In this document: positions 35,254 through 44,027 of the stretch, one piece after another
Layout of the letters: every line of letters begins with the position of its first letter
How positions within the stretch are numbered: the stretch's first letter is position 1
NCBI RefSeq assembly: GCF_027980145.1
Contig: NZ_JAMZNK010000041.1
Location: 1 to 51,818, forward strand
Length of the DNA stretch: 51,818 nucleotides
Direction: 5' to 3'
DNA from: Flavobacterium azizsancarii
GTDB taxonomy: Bacteria; Bacteroidota; Bacteroidia; Flavobacteriales; Flavobacteriaceae
Notes under the pieces: generated by a model
The model's database searches: none
The model's input: the letters and a program-made list of their open reading frames with translations, nothing else
Told to the model about the DNA's origin: nothing
Position numbers and translations under genes: made by a program

Positions 35254-36150
35254 CTATAACTCTAAGTTATAATAAGAAGACATATTCTGTATAAATAATT
35301 CTGATAAAGAATCTGATTTACCCAATAAAGTTATAATATAAAAATAACGTTCAATAGAAAGATTAGTGACGTCTAACACTATTAATTCATTATTTTTAAG
35401 CTCCTTGCCTACCGCGTGTATTGACATAAAAGCAAAACAATCAGAGTTTAATAAATATGATTTTATGCTTTCTGTAGATCCTAACTGCATCTCGATTTGT
35501 AAATCTGTTATTTTTACATTGACTTGTTTCAAAGCAAATTCAATAACTTCAAGTGTTCCGGAACCACGCTCCCGGGTTATAAATTTCATCGCTTTTAAAT
35601 CTTCTAATGAAATTTCGTTTTGTTTTACAAAAGGATTTTTGATATTACAAACCAAAACCAATTCGTCTTTTAAAAACGGAATATATTTAATCAACTGATT
35701 TTTAGATTGCCCTTCGACAATTCCTATTTCTATTTCTTTGCTGATTAAAGCATTTTCTATTTGTTCTGTATTTCCGTTTAGTAAATTGACTTTAATGTCT
35801 TTTTGCTTTTGATGAAAGCGGGCCAAAACTGGGGAAATAATATATTGCGAAATTGTAGTGCTGGCTCCCAATCTTAATAAACCTTTACGCTCGTTGATAA
35901 AAGAACTCATATCAAAGTCGATCTTGCGATAGATTTCGAAGATGTTTTTGGTATGTTTTAGTAGAATTTCTCCGGCAGGAGTTAATGCAATTTTAGAACC
36001 ATTACGTTCAAAAAGCTTGATTTTATAGGTTTCCTCGAGTTCCTGGATATGTTTAGAAACTGCCGGCTGCGATATATATAATTCCTGAGCTGCTTTAGTA
36101 AAATTAAGGCGGAGCGCAACGGTGTAGAAAACTTTTAGCCTGAAATCCAT
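35254..36150 (-). CDS. LysR-family transcriptional regulator
   Basis: The N-terminal helix-turn-helix covers about residues 1-60: FYTVALRLNFTKAAQELYISQPAVSKHIQ, split here as TKAAQELYISQPAVSKHI for the reading helix. The rest is the effector-binding domain, including RLGASTTISQYIISPVL. The frame has two starts, 36156 and 36150. The second (MDFRLKVF) is more typical and gives 298 residues. It probably controls the adjacent yeiH-type gene, as YeiE-like regulators do (inference). The ligand is unknown. Confidence 0.9.
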   Translation of the reverse strand: MDFRLKVFYTVALRLNFTKAAQELYISQPAVSKHIQELEETYKIKLFERNGSKIALTPAGEILLKHTKNIFEIYRKIDFDMSSFINERKGLLRLGASTTISQYIISPVLARFHQKQKDIKVNLLNGNTEQIENALISKEIEIGIVEGQSKNQLIKYIPFLKDELVLVCNIKNPFVKQNEISLEDLKAMKFITRERGSGTLEVIEFALKQVNVKITDLQIEMQLGSTESIKSYLLNSDCFAFMSIHAVGKELKNNELIVLDVTNLSIERYFYIITLLGKSDSLSELFIQNMSSYYNLEL

Positions 36151-36219
36151 AATCATAAATTTATAATTCGTAACCCACTTTCCTCCACAATATTTTTTTG
36201 AAATAAAATATTCTAAAAT

Positions 36220-36966
36220 TTATAAAAAAAGTTCAGGTCGATACTCAAAATGCATTGTGTCGTAATGTTTCCAATTTCCTCCCCAAATAAAGCCATATTT
36301 TTCAAAAATTGAAATTAGCTTTACAGGAATTTGATTTCTATACGAAAGAATAGCTTCTTCATTTTTACATTTACAATCCCATTGCCAATAATTGGAATTT
36401 TTGACATTAATATCTATAGTCATTCCATAACTATGCGTACTCAATCGGTTTGTTCCTGAAATTTTTCTCCAACTAAATGTACCTCCAATAGCATTAATAT
36501 ATTTTTTAAATTCTGGATTATTATCTAATTCTGCCGAGAGTTTTTTTACTATTTTATCAATTCCATTCACTGTTGTGACTTTTATTTTTTGATTGACTAA
36601 TTTTGGGCACCAAATAATTTCAGTCATTTTTGATTCAACTTCTGATTTTGAATTTCCGTAAATTTTCTTAAAAAAAGCTTCATTTCGAATTCTTCCTGCA
36701 TCTTCCTTTGGAATTAAATTCTTATTTACTTTATTATAAACAAACTTAAATTGATCTTCAATATCTGGATTTTCCAACAATTCCTGATTCGTTTTATTTT
36801 TAAAATCATCGTAAATCAAACTAGATTTATCACTAAAAATAATTTTATTATCTTTATAACCAACAACTTGATCTGGATATGCTTTAATTAATTTTTGAAC
36901 ATTCAATGGGATTTCCTGCGAAAAAACATTTTGGAATATAAGGACTAAAAAAAGGAATCGTTTCAT
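36220..36966 (-). CDS. Secreted M15-type D,D-carboxypeptidase or endopeptidase
   Basis: It probably trims peptidoglycan peptides. The signal peptide MKRFLFLVLIFQNVFSQ precedes a region of about 100 residues with no recognisable motif. The M15/VanY zinc site is RLSTHSYGMTIDINV (His and Asp), then GFIWGGNWKHYDTMHFEYRPELF with the third histidine. It is 248 residues long. It starts directly on the stop of the DUF4846 gene (TAAATG), so the two are coupled and may act together on the cell wall (inference). Confidence 0.87.
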   Translation of the reverse strand: MKRFLFLVLIFQNVFSQEIPLNVQKLIKAYPDQVVGYKDNKIIFSDKSSLIYDDFKNKTNQELLENPDIEDQFKFVYNKVNKNLIPKEDAGRIRNEAFFKKIYGNSKSEVESKMTEIIWCPKLVNQKIKVTTVNGIDKIVKKLSAELDNNPEFKKYINAIGGTFSWRKISGTNRLSTHSYGMTIDINVKNSNYWQWDCKCKNEEAILSYRNQIPVKLISIFEKYGFIWGGNWKHYDTMHFEYRPELFL

Positions 36967-37800
36967 TTAAAAACGTTTTAATTGTGAAGAACTAAAAGTC
37001 CATTCAGGCGTTTTCAGAGTGGTTCCAAAATCGACAGTATACCAGGGACTCAACGAACTATTATTTGGATTTTTTAATATTTGGATTTCCTGTGCTGGCA
37101 TATAGCTTTGTGCTAATAGCATAATTTTTTGGTTATTTTTTGGATTCACGGCTATATCAACCACAATAACAGCGTGACCTGGAAAGCCACCTTTTATAAA
37201 GACATCTCCAATTTTTACGTCTGTAACATTAATTGATTTCAGTTCTTTTTCTAACGAAGCAGTTCCGGCATACATAAAAACCGTCTCTAAATATTTCCAA
37301 TAGGTTTGATAACTATCAGATGGCTTTGCAGTTTTAACCCAACTGGTTTTGTTGCCTTTAATTGCAATTCTGTAACCTTCAGCCCATTTACTAAAATCAA
37401 CTCGAAAACCATTTGTAAAATTAAAATGTATTTTATCGTACTGTTTTTGGCTATAAAAATAATCCGCTCGCAAACGCATCACAGCATCAGCACATTGATG
37501 CAAATCTTGTTTTCCAATGGGTAAATCAACAACCGCTTCATAAACGTTTCGATTTGATTTTACAGTTCCGTTAAAATACAAAACACTTGAACCTGAAGCC
37601 TTTAATGGAAGATTTCGTAAAAAAGATCCAAACGAAGTTTTAGATTCCTCTTCTCTCACAAATCCTGGAGGTGGTTGAAAACGTTGCTGAATCGTATTTC
37701 CCAAAAGGTTGCTTTGGTTAGTATTGTTTGTCTTTGAAAATGAAAAAAAACAAAAAATAACCATCAAAATTACTACAATAAATAAGAATTTAACTTTCAT
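36967..37800 (-). CDS. DUF4846-family exported protein
   Basis: The 277-residue protein has an N-terminal membrane or signal segment (KVKFLFIVVILMVIFCFFSF). The DUF4846 hallmarks follow: RFQPPPGFVREE, the LPLKASGSSVLYFNG region, DLHQCADAVMRLRADYFY and GFPGHAVIVVDIAVNPKN. The conserved GHAVIVVD recalls papain-like amidase folds, but no catalytic cysteine is evident there, so the activity is unknown. It is translationally coupled to the M15 peptidase gene. Confidence 0.85.
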   Translation of the reverse strand: MKVKFLFIVVILMVIFCFFSFSKTNNTNQSNLLGNTIQQRFQPPPGFVREEESKTSFGSFLRNLPLKASGSSVLYFNGTVKSNRNVYEAVVDLPIGKQDLHQCADAVMRLRADYFYSQKQYDKIHFNFTNGFRVDFSKWAEGYRIAIKGNKTSWVKTAKPSDSYQTYWKYLETVFMYAGTASLEKELKSINVTDVKIGDVFIKGGFPGHAVIVVDIAVNPKNNQKIMLLAQSYMPAQEIQILKNPNNSSLSPWYTVDFGTTLKTPEWTFSSSQLKRF

Positions 37801-37865
37801 AATTTATACTTTTAATTCATAACCACAAGATCACAAAAAGCTAGAGAGAATGCGATTATATTTCA

Positions 37866-39893
37866 TCACAACATTCCATTATATTTCCTAACAAACCATT
37901 CCGTAGTCAATACCGCAGCAATTAAAATCAATAACCAAACCCAATCAATTAGCGGAGTCTTGGTTGAAACATTTTTTTCTATCGATTTATATTCTTTATT
38001 TTCCAGAAGTTGCTGAATCAAATCATCGGCCTGATCTTCGAAAAAAGCTTTTCCGTTTGTTTGCAGCGCCAATTGTTTTAGCTTTAAAACATCAGGATTT
38101 ACAAATTGTTTTTCAATATCAAAATCTAAAATCTCAAAATGACTTGAATATAACGTGTTCGTGTTTAACTCTTTTACTGTAAAATTATATTTTCCTGTAG
38201 ACAATCCGTCTAAATTTACTGAGAACGAATTATTCCCTTTTAATAAATCGTAGTTTTTGGCTTGTTTTGTTTCTGCATTTGTAACTGCAATGGTCAATCT
38301 GGCTTTTTCGTCAAATTCATAATTTTTATTAAAGTACTGCGCATTGATCACAATTGCTTCTCCTGAATTATAAAAACTTTCGTGTGTTACTACGAGTGAT
38401 TTTTTAGAAGTTGTCGAAACCAAATACTGAATTATCTTGTCTATAAAAATATCGTATTTTTCAAATGACTGATTATCAACATGACTTTGCAAACGCCATT
38501 TCCAGCTGTTTTCTCCTAGAAGAAAAGAAGTTCTTTTGCCCTGATTTTCGGTAAAAGCTAATAAAGGCGCGTTGGTAGCGACATTTCTGATTTTAGAAGA
38601 AAGCAAAACGGAGACATTTCCGTTTGTAGTAATCGTTCCGAATAAATTTTGCAATGGTGGGAAATTTTCGAAACCAATATTATCGATCGCAAACAGATTA
38701 AATTGCGATTGAAACTCACATAAATAATCTTCTCTTTGATTGCTCATTTTAAAAACCAGACTGTTCTGTTGCTGGTTCAAAAAATTAAAATCAGTACTGG
38801 TTCCTGTAATAATAAAGGTATTGGTTCCTGCTAATTTATTATTATCAAAAATTGCTTTAAAACTTGAATTTGGTTGATATAAAACTAAAACAGAAGCTTC
38901 TTGTAACTGATTAATATCATTAGGTTTAGCCAATATCACTTTACGCTGTGCATTAACTTCAATAGAACGTTTTAACGCTGCGATATCAGGATGATTTATA
39001 GAAGAAACTATGGCGATGGTCGACTTTTGATCAATAATTTCAACAGCAAAATTTTTGACATTATTATAACTATTCTTTTCTTTTGAACCAGAAGAAATAC
39101 TGGCTTTAAAAATTTGTAATCCTACTTTATCTGCAGGCAATAACAAATTTAAAGCAGCTGTTTTTTTTGAGGCTGAAAAAGAAATTTTTTCTTTGGCAAC
39201 AACATTATTTCCCTGTGTAATGTTAAAATCGGCATTTACATTTTTATCTCCGGAATATTGCAGAAAAACTTCAACCGGAAATTTATTTTTATGAAAGGCG
39301 TATTTGTTAACGTTAAGCTGATTGATTTTTAAATCAAGAAAAGTGGTTGTATCTCCCACAACCAAAGGATAAACTTTATTAGCAGGATCAAAGCGATATA
39401 CGTAATCGTTTCCTGTAGTTTGATTTCCGTCAGTAATTATAACCGTCGGGAAAATCAGGTTTTTATTGATGCTTTTTAGATTTTTGGCAACTTCGTCAAG
39501 ATTTGTTTGTTTTCCTTTGAAATCAAATTTGTCCGAAGGTTTAAAATCTGCATCAAATTGATACGATTGAATTTCAAATTTTTCCTTAAGTGCAGGATTC
39601 GAAATTAGTTTTTGATATAATTCGGCAACTTTTTTATCTGATTTTAAAACTTCAATCGAACTCGAATTATCTACCGCAATAGCCAAAGGTGTTTTAGTGA
39701 TTTGCAGCGAATTTTTAGTCATTATTGGGTTTATCAACAAAACCAACAGGCCGAAAATAGCTAAAAAACGTAAAAAAGCCAAAAACCAAATCACATTGGA
39801 TTTGTTTTTGGCTTTAAAAAAATATTGAAAATACGATAACCCACCCGCTATTACTAAAGAAAGTAATAATAATAGAATCGTGTTTGTAGTCAT
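37866..39893 (-). CDS. Membrane protein with an N-terminal von Willebrand A-like domain
   Basis: The 675-residue product has two N-terminal helices (about residues 4-22 and 35-58). A periplasmic VWA-like domain follows with the metal motif DNSSS and VIITDGNQTTGND, then beta-type domains (CARDB/Ig-like, about 180-280 and 530-600). A single C-terminal helix (WVWLLILIAAVLTTEWFV) closes it. This matches the conserved Bacteroidota BatA-like or 'VWA membrane' proteins. No MoxR ATPase or Bat partner is next to it. It follows fabG on the minus strand after a repeat-containing gap, so the two may be co-transcribed. Confidence 0.82.
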   Translation of the reverse strand: MTTNTILLLLLSLVIAGGLSYFQYFFKAKNKSNVIWFLAFLRFLAIFGLLVLLINPIMTKNSLQITKTPLAIAVDNSSSIEVLKSDKKVAELYQKLISNPALKEKFEIQSYQFDADFKPSDKFDFKGKQTNLDEVAKNLKSINKNLIFPTVIITDGNQTTGNDYVYRFDPANKVYPLVVGDTTTFLDLKINQLNVNKYAFHKNKFPVEVFLQYSGDKNVNADFNITQGNNVVAKEKISFSASKKTAALNLLLPADKVGLQIFKASISSGSKEKNSYNNVKNFAVEIIDQKSTIAIVSSINHPDIAALKRSIEVNAQRKVILAKPNDINQLQEASVLVLYQPNSSFKAIFDNNKLAGTNTFIITGTSTDFNFLNQQQNSLVFKMSNQREDYLCEFQSQFNLFAIDNIGFENFPPLQNLFGTITTNGNVSVLLSSKIRNVATNAPLLAFTENQGKRTSFLLGENSWKWRLQSHVDNQSFEKYDIFIDKIIQYLVSTTSKKSLVVTHESFYNSGEAIVINAQYFNKNYEFDEKARLTIAVTNAETKQAKNYDLLKGNNSFSVNLDGLSTGKYNFTVKELNTNTLYSSHFEILDFDIEKQFVNPDVLKLKQLALQTNGKAFFEDQADDLIQQLLENKEYKSIEKNVSTKTPLIDWVWLLILIAAVLTTEWFVRKYNGML

Positions 39894-39924
39894 ATTTTAT
39901 GTAGTTTGTAGATTATAGTTTTTA

Positions 39925-39962
39925 GTTTATGGTTGCAGAACAATAAACAACAAGCCATAAAC
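39925..39962. repeat. Palindromic intergenic repeat (fabG - VWA gene gap)
   Basis: GTTTATGGTTG (39925-39935) is mirrored by CAAGCCATAAAC (39951-39962) with one extra base. The centre, TTGCAGAAC, matches the core of the repeats at 4645-4689 and 22430-22500. Confidence 0.6.
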
Positions 39963-39972
39963 AATTAACTTT

Positions 39973-40719
39973 TTAAGTAAGCATTCCTCCGCAAACATTA
40001 AGCACTTGCCCTGTAACATAAGCACTCATATCTGACGCTAGGAAAAGACATGCATTTGCAACATCTTCAACAGTTCCGCCACGTTTTAACGGAATTCCGT
40101 CTCTCCATCCTTTTACTACGTCTTCCGGTAATTTTGCAGTCATTTCAGTTTCAATAAATCCAGGAGCAATTGCATTGCAACGAATATTACGGGAACCTAA
40201 CTCTAATGCTACAGATTTTGTAAAACCAATTGCACCTGCTTTAGAAGCGGCGTAATTTGTTTGTCCTGCGTTTCCGGAAACCCCAACAACAGAACTAATA
40301 TTAATGATTGAACCTGCGCGTTGTTTTAGGAAAGTCTTCTGAATCGCTTTTGTCATATTAAATACTGACTTCAGGTTTACATCAATAACCTGATCAAAAT
40401 CAGCTTCAGACATACGCATTAATAAATTATCTTTTGTAATTCCTGCGTTATTAATTAAAATATCAACTGTTCCAAAATCAGCTAAAACAGCATCAACAAA
40501 AGTTTGTGATTCATTAAAATCGGCGGCATTCGACTGGTATCCTTTTGCTTTTATTCCTAAACCGTTTAACTCAGCTTCTAGAGCCTGAGCAGATTCTACA
40601 GATGAGCTATATGTAAACGCCACATTTGCACCATGTTTAGCAAAAACTTCTGCAATTCCTCTTCCAATTCCACGACTAGCGCCTGTAATAATGGCAACTT
40701 TTCCTTCTAGTAATTTCAT
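39973..40719 (-). CDS. fabG: 3-oxoacyl-[acyl-carrier-protein] reductase
   Basis: This SDR-family enzyme reduces 3-oxoacyl-ACP with NADPH in fatty-acid elongation. The start at 40719 (MKLLEGKVAIITGASRGIG) gives 248 residues, the usual FabG length. The frame runs on to 40809, but the extra 30 residues are AT-rich and atypical. The TGASRGIG cofactor motif, INNAGITKDNLLMRM, INISSVVGVSGNAGQTNYAASKAG (Ser, Tyr, Lys catalytic set) and IAPGFIETEMTAKLP are present. Other SDR dehydrogenases look alike, but the SRGIG and NNAGITRD-like motifs favour FabG. Confidence 0.9.
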   Translation of the reverse strand: MKLLEGKVAIITGASRGIGRGIAEVFAKHGANVAFTYSSSVESAQALEAELNGLGIKAKGYQSNAADFNESQTFVDAVLADFGTVDILINNAGITKDNLLMRMSEADFDQVIDVNLKSVFNMTKAIQKTFLKQRAGSIINISSVVGVSGNAGQTNYAASKAGAIGFTKSVALELGSRNIRCNAIAPGFIETEMTAKLPEDVVKGWRDGIPLKRGGTVEDVANACLFLASDMSAYVTGQVLNVCGGMLT

Positions 40720-40921
40720 ATTCAAAATTAATTTAATATTTATTTGTAGCTTAATCTCGATATCCACTATATTTTTTTCCTTGCTAAAAAACAGAAAAGT
40801 ATATTGCATTTATCAAAGCTATGAATGACTTGTCAAATATATGATAATTCCCTTTTTAAAAAAATAACAATAGTATAAATTATGAATTTGGAAGTTTCTT
40901 TAAAAATAATGTAGATAAAAA

Positions 40922-40948
40922 AAACCGCTTCAGATTGTGAAACGGTTT
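40922..40948 (-). terminator. Terminator of the double-glycine leader peptide gene
   Basis: On the minus strand AAACCGTTTCA pairs with TGAAGCGGTTT (plus arms 40922-40932 and 40938-40948), then a T run. It lies 24 nt after the peptide's stop. Confidence 0.88.
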
Positions 40949-40972
40949 AATTATTAAAAATGTCTTATAAAA

Positions 40973-41179
40973 TTATGGACACAGTGGGCCATCTCCATCT
41001 ACTGTTTCAAAGCACTTAGGTACTGGCTGATTTATACAGGGTGTTAGATATTGTCCCATTACCGCACCGTCTCCCTTTTCACAATCATAAGTTAAGGTGT
41101 TTCCGCCACCTGCAATATTTTTTTGCTCGTTACGACTCAAAATCTCTACTCCTTTAAAATTCAAAATTGTTTTTAACAT
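40973..41179 (-). CDS. Double-glycine-leader secreted peptide (bacteriocin-like), orphan
   Basis: The 68-residue precursor opens with the Flavobacteriia leader pattern MLKTILNFKGVEILSRNEQ and then KNIAGG. Peptidase-containing ABC transporters of the C39 type usually cut after GG. The likely core is the next 43 or so residues, with four cysteines (C33, C48, C56, C67) that could form two disulfides, and a Pro/Gly/Asp-rich tail. No transporter, protease or modifying enzyme is within this window, so export would depend on genes elsewhere. Antimicrobial activity is not shown. The gene has its own terminator. Confidence 0.8.
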   Translation of the reverse strand: MLKTILNFKGVEILSRNEQKNIAGGGNTLTYDCEKGDGAVMGQYLTPCINQPVPKCFETVDGDGPLCP

Positions 41180-41327
41180 AATGATTAAATTGTTTGATGT
41201 TTATATACTCAATCCTTTTATCTGTTGAGTTTCAGACAAAAAACCAAACACAACTATTTGATTTTCAATATAAAAATACGAAAAAACATCTATTAAAATG
41301 ATTTTTTATAAGATTTAACTCTAATTA

Positions 41328-41376
41328 CATGAAAAGAAAAAAGCAACTCATTTTTGAGTTGCTTTTTCTTTTCATG
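41328..41376 (-). terminator. Strong hairpin upstream of the peptide gene
   Basis: CATGAAAAGAAAAAAGCAAC... (41328-41350) is inverted at 41355-41376 (22 bp with one bulged A). A/T runs lie in both arms. It immediately follows the stop of the fragment at 41390 on the minus strand. Confidence 0.75.
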
Positions 41377-41389
41377 TAAAATTGAATAT

Positions 41390-41615
41390 TTAATTTTGGC
41401 TTATGGCGAAAAATAAAATTCCAAGTATAACTGCTGAAATTAATATGCTATACATTGAAAATTTAAAATTTTCAGTATTATTAAGTTTGTCCTCTTTTCT
41501 CTTTTTTTTTAGATCAATAGTAATTATTAAAATCAAGACTAAAATTAAAAGCTATAAATAATATCTGTTGTATTCCGGATATATTCCTGAAATAGTTACC
41601 AACGCTAAGCCTCAT
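41390..41615 (-). pseudogene. Decayed or frameshifted small membrane protein
   Basis: One frame from ATG 41615 reads MRLSVGNYFRNISGIQQILF and stops at 41514. The neighbouring frame, open from 41551 to the stop at 41390, reads LLILVLILIITIDLKKKRKEDK, then a short linker, then MYSILISAVILGILFFAIS. The two hydrophobic runs (about 41550-41520 and 41455-41400) separated by a basic loop suggest a two-helix membrane protein broken by a frameshift. It is bounded by the terminator at 41328-41376. Small two-helix proteins near bacteriocin genes can be immunity proteins, but that is a guess. Confidence 0.4.
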
Positions 41616-41732
41616 AAAAAACAACAATATTTATTGGGATAAAAACCTTCTTCATCATATTTTATTAAATTACTATTTTTAATTTTTTTCACAAATTAAG
41701 CGTCTAACTTTCTTTCTATGATTTAGCTTAAA

Positions 41733-41760
41733 AAAAGGCAATTCAATTGAACTGCCTTTT
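41733..41760 (-). terminator. Terminator of the susCD operon
   Basis: The 14-bp stem (AAAAGGCAATTCAA and its inverse) has a base pair that is G-U on the minus strand but C-A on the plus strand. The A run upstream on the plus strand gives a T tract. It lies just after the DUF4302 gene stop (41772). Confidence 0.85.
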
Positions 41761-41771
41761 ATCAAAAATAA

Positions 41772-43106
41772 TTAATTAAGTTGCCAAGTGTTCATTCTAA
41801 ATGAACTTGAAGCACCAGTAAAGGTGTAAACAGTATTTGAATAAGTTAATTTGTAACTTTCTTTTTTTACATAGATTCCACTAGGATCTGTTAGATAACT
41901 ATCGAAATTCTTAAGAAATGCTGGAACTGTACCTGTTGACCAAGATTTATGTTTCAGGATAATTTTTTTACCAGTCGCATCTTCTACAACATCTACGTAA
42001 TGGAAGATAGCTGCTCTTCCTACAAATGTATAATAGATGAAATTTCCAAGGGAATGATTTGTATAAATCTGTATAGATGATACTGATACGCCTGCTGGTA
42101 AAGCAGCGTTAATTCCAGCAAGTTCCTTTTTAAATAATTGTGAATTTGTAGGTGCGCTTTCCGTAAAATCACCAACATAATAACCAAAGTTAGTAAATAT
42201 TTTACCCGGGAGTAATATTTTATAATCATCAGTTAATCTTGGCGGTGCATTTGAGAATCTAATAGTAGCACTAACTCCTCCGGTACCTGTAGCGATAAAA
42301 TTATTGCTGACACTATCATAAACAAAATTTGATAATTTTTGTCCTTTTACCACTAAAGCTGGTTTAACAATAGCACCTGTTGGAGTATAGGAAAGAGCCA
42401 GATTATAAATTTGATTTGTAGAGGCATCTAAAGATGTTGCAATACCAAAACGCGCTTTTGGATTGAAATCAAAATCGAATAACTTCACTGCACTACCATC
42501 ATTAATTTCTAACAATCTAAACAAGGGGCTAGTTATTCCTCCTGTAATCTTTTCAATTATTGGAGTGTTTTTAGGTAAATCTGTCCAGTCCTGTGGTTTC
42601 GCTTTTACAAATCTTAATTCCTTAAAATTCCTGTTTGTTTTAAAAATAATATCTCCATTCTCCTGACCGTAATAGAAAAATTGGAAATCACCCAAATATC
42701 CTTTACCTCTAAGGGCCGCGGTAGGATAATTATCTGACTCTGATAACAGATGTATTCTACTAGCTGTTGTGAAAACTAAACTTACTGTACTTCCTAATTG
42801 AATATCATACTGACTTCTTTTAACACCGGTATCTCCATCGAAATCTGATGCCATATCTACTTTTCCGTCAGGCAGAAATTTGAATAAATGTGTAAATCCT
42901 CCTAATTGTGTACTATCTGTATAATAAACCGCTTTCCACCCATCTGCGGAAGAAAGCAATAAATCATTTAATTCTTTTTCCCTAGCATTTAATCTATCTA
43001 TAGGGTTCTGATCAAATTTCGAATCAGCTTCTGTACTCGTACAAGAACCTAGTAGTATTGCCGCAAAAGCAACTAATAAATACTTATATATATATTTTAT
43101 TTTCAT
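41772..43106 (-). CDS. DUF4302 surface lipoprotein
   Basis: The 444-residue lipoprotein is probably anchored at C22 (lipobox AILLGSC). The DUF4302 region (ELNDLLLSSADGWKAVYYTD, FTHLFKFLPDGKVDMASDFD) is clear near the N-terminus, followed by beta-rich sequence. The role is unknown, but DUF4302 genes usually follow SusC/SusD pairs. They are thought to be outer-membrane-associated accessory binding proteins for the same ligand (inference). It is the last gene of the operon, 41 nt after the metallohydrolase gene, before a terminator. Confidence 0.85.
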   Translation of the reverse strand: MKIKYIYKYLLVAFAAILLGSCTSTEADSKFDQNPIDRLNAREKELNDLLLSSADGWKAVYYTDSTQLGGFTHLFKFLPDGKVDMASDFDGDTGVKRSQYDIQLGSTVSLVFTTASRIHLLSESDNYPTAALRGKGYLGDFQFFYYGQENGDIIFKTNRNFKELRFVKAKPQDWTDLPKNTPIIEKITGGITSPLFRLLEINDGSAVKLFDFDFNPKARFGIATSLDASTNQIYNLALSYTPTGAIVKPALVVKGQKLSNFVYDSVSNNFIATGTGGVSATIRFSNAPPRLTDDYKILLPGKIFTNFGYYVGDFTESAPTNSQLFKKELAGINAALPAGVSVSSIQIYTNHSLGNFIYYTFVGRAAIFHYVDVVEDATGKKIILKHKSWSTGTVPAFLKNFDSYLTDPSGIYVKKESYKLTYSNTVYTFTGASSSFRMNTWQLN

Positions 43107-43147
43107 AATATTGATTTTTATTAATTATTGCTCATTATTATTTATAA

Positions 43148-44008
43148 TTACTTTTTAAGAACTGCATCTGTATTTTTTTGTGCCTCATCTCTTAAAGCAT
43201 AGAAATCCATATTAAAGGCATCTTTATAATATTGTACTACAATAGCTTCTTTCTTTTGAATACTTGCTTTACCTGCAGGATCTGTAATACTTGCAAGAAT
43301 TGCAGCATATTCTGCTTTAGAGCTTGTTAATATTGTAGAAGCGGTTTCTGCAAAATCTTCATAAATATTTAATCTTGCATAACTTGTTATAAAACCTAAT
43401 TCTCTTGAATCTTCAATTTCTTCAACATACCAACTGGTAGTATATCCTGACGGTGTTAATTTAGACCAGGCCTGTTCATCAAAAGGTTTAGTTTGATTTA
43501 GAATGTGCACATACTCGTGCTGAATAGTATGAATAAACTCAGTAACATCCGGTCTGCTATTTTTATTTAAATAATCTACCTGAAAAAGTGTAACTCTTTG
43601 TCCTCCTTCTGCTAAACCTAATGTTCTTGTACCAGTTGTATTTAAGTTTACCCCTCCTACTAAAACAAATTCTCTTGGTGCAATTTTCTTTACAAAATTC
43701 GCACCTCCTATAGTCGTGTAACTGTCTATCCATATTGTTTTAACAATCTCAAGAGCTGGCTTTACCTTTTCTATAGTTGGTGGAAATAAATAACGAGTAT
43801 TATCTACCAGATTTTGATTCCATTCATAATATACTTTGATATTATAAGGATCCAAGAAACCAGTATCAATCCATTTGTCTAATTCCGTTTTAGTAGACTG
43901 TGAAAAATCTAATTGACTTTCTGTAGGCTGATCTTCATGTGCACAAGAAATAAATAATATTGTCCCTGTAATCATTAAAATCGTTTTATATCTTTTTAAT
44001 ATTTTCAT
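43148..44008 (-). CDS. Substrate-import-associated zinc metallohydrolase lipoprotein
   Basis: The 286-residue lipoprotein has a lipobox TILFISC (C22). Its zinc motif HEYVH (H164, E165, H168) sits in FIHTIQHEYVHILNQTKPFDEQAW. A downstream EEIEDSRELGFITSYARLNIYEDFAE may carry the third metal ligand. It matches the lipoprotein HExxH family often found next to susCD pairs (TIGR04549-type), whose substrate is unknown but may be a peptide. It lies 19 nt after susD, within the operon. Confidence 0.85.
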   Translation of the reverse strand: MKILKRYKTILMITGTILFISCAHEDQPTESQLDFSQSTKTELDKWIDTGFLDPYNIKVYYEWNQNLVDNTRYLFPPTIEKVKPALEIVKTIWIDSYTTIGGANFVKKIAPREFVLVGGVNLNTTGTRTLGLAEGGQRVTLFQVDYLNKNSRPDVTEFIHTIQHEYVHILNQTKPFDEQAWSKLTPSGYTTSWYVEEIEDSRELGFITSYARLNIYEDFAETASTILTSSKAEYAAILASITDPAGKASIQKKEAIVVQYYKDAFNMDFYALRDEAQKNTDAVLKK

Positions 44009-44027
44009 AATAAATTAAATTAAATTT

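Noticed and set aside
40720..40809. Longer FabG start
   Set aside because: The extra 30 residues are AT-rich and unlike any FabG. MKLLEGKVAIITG is the normal start.
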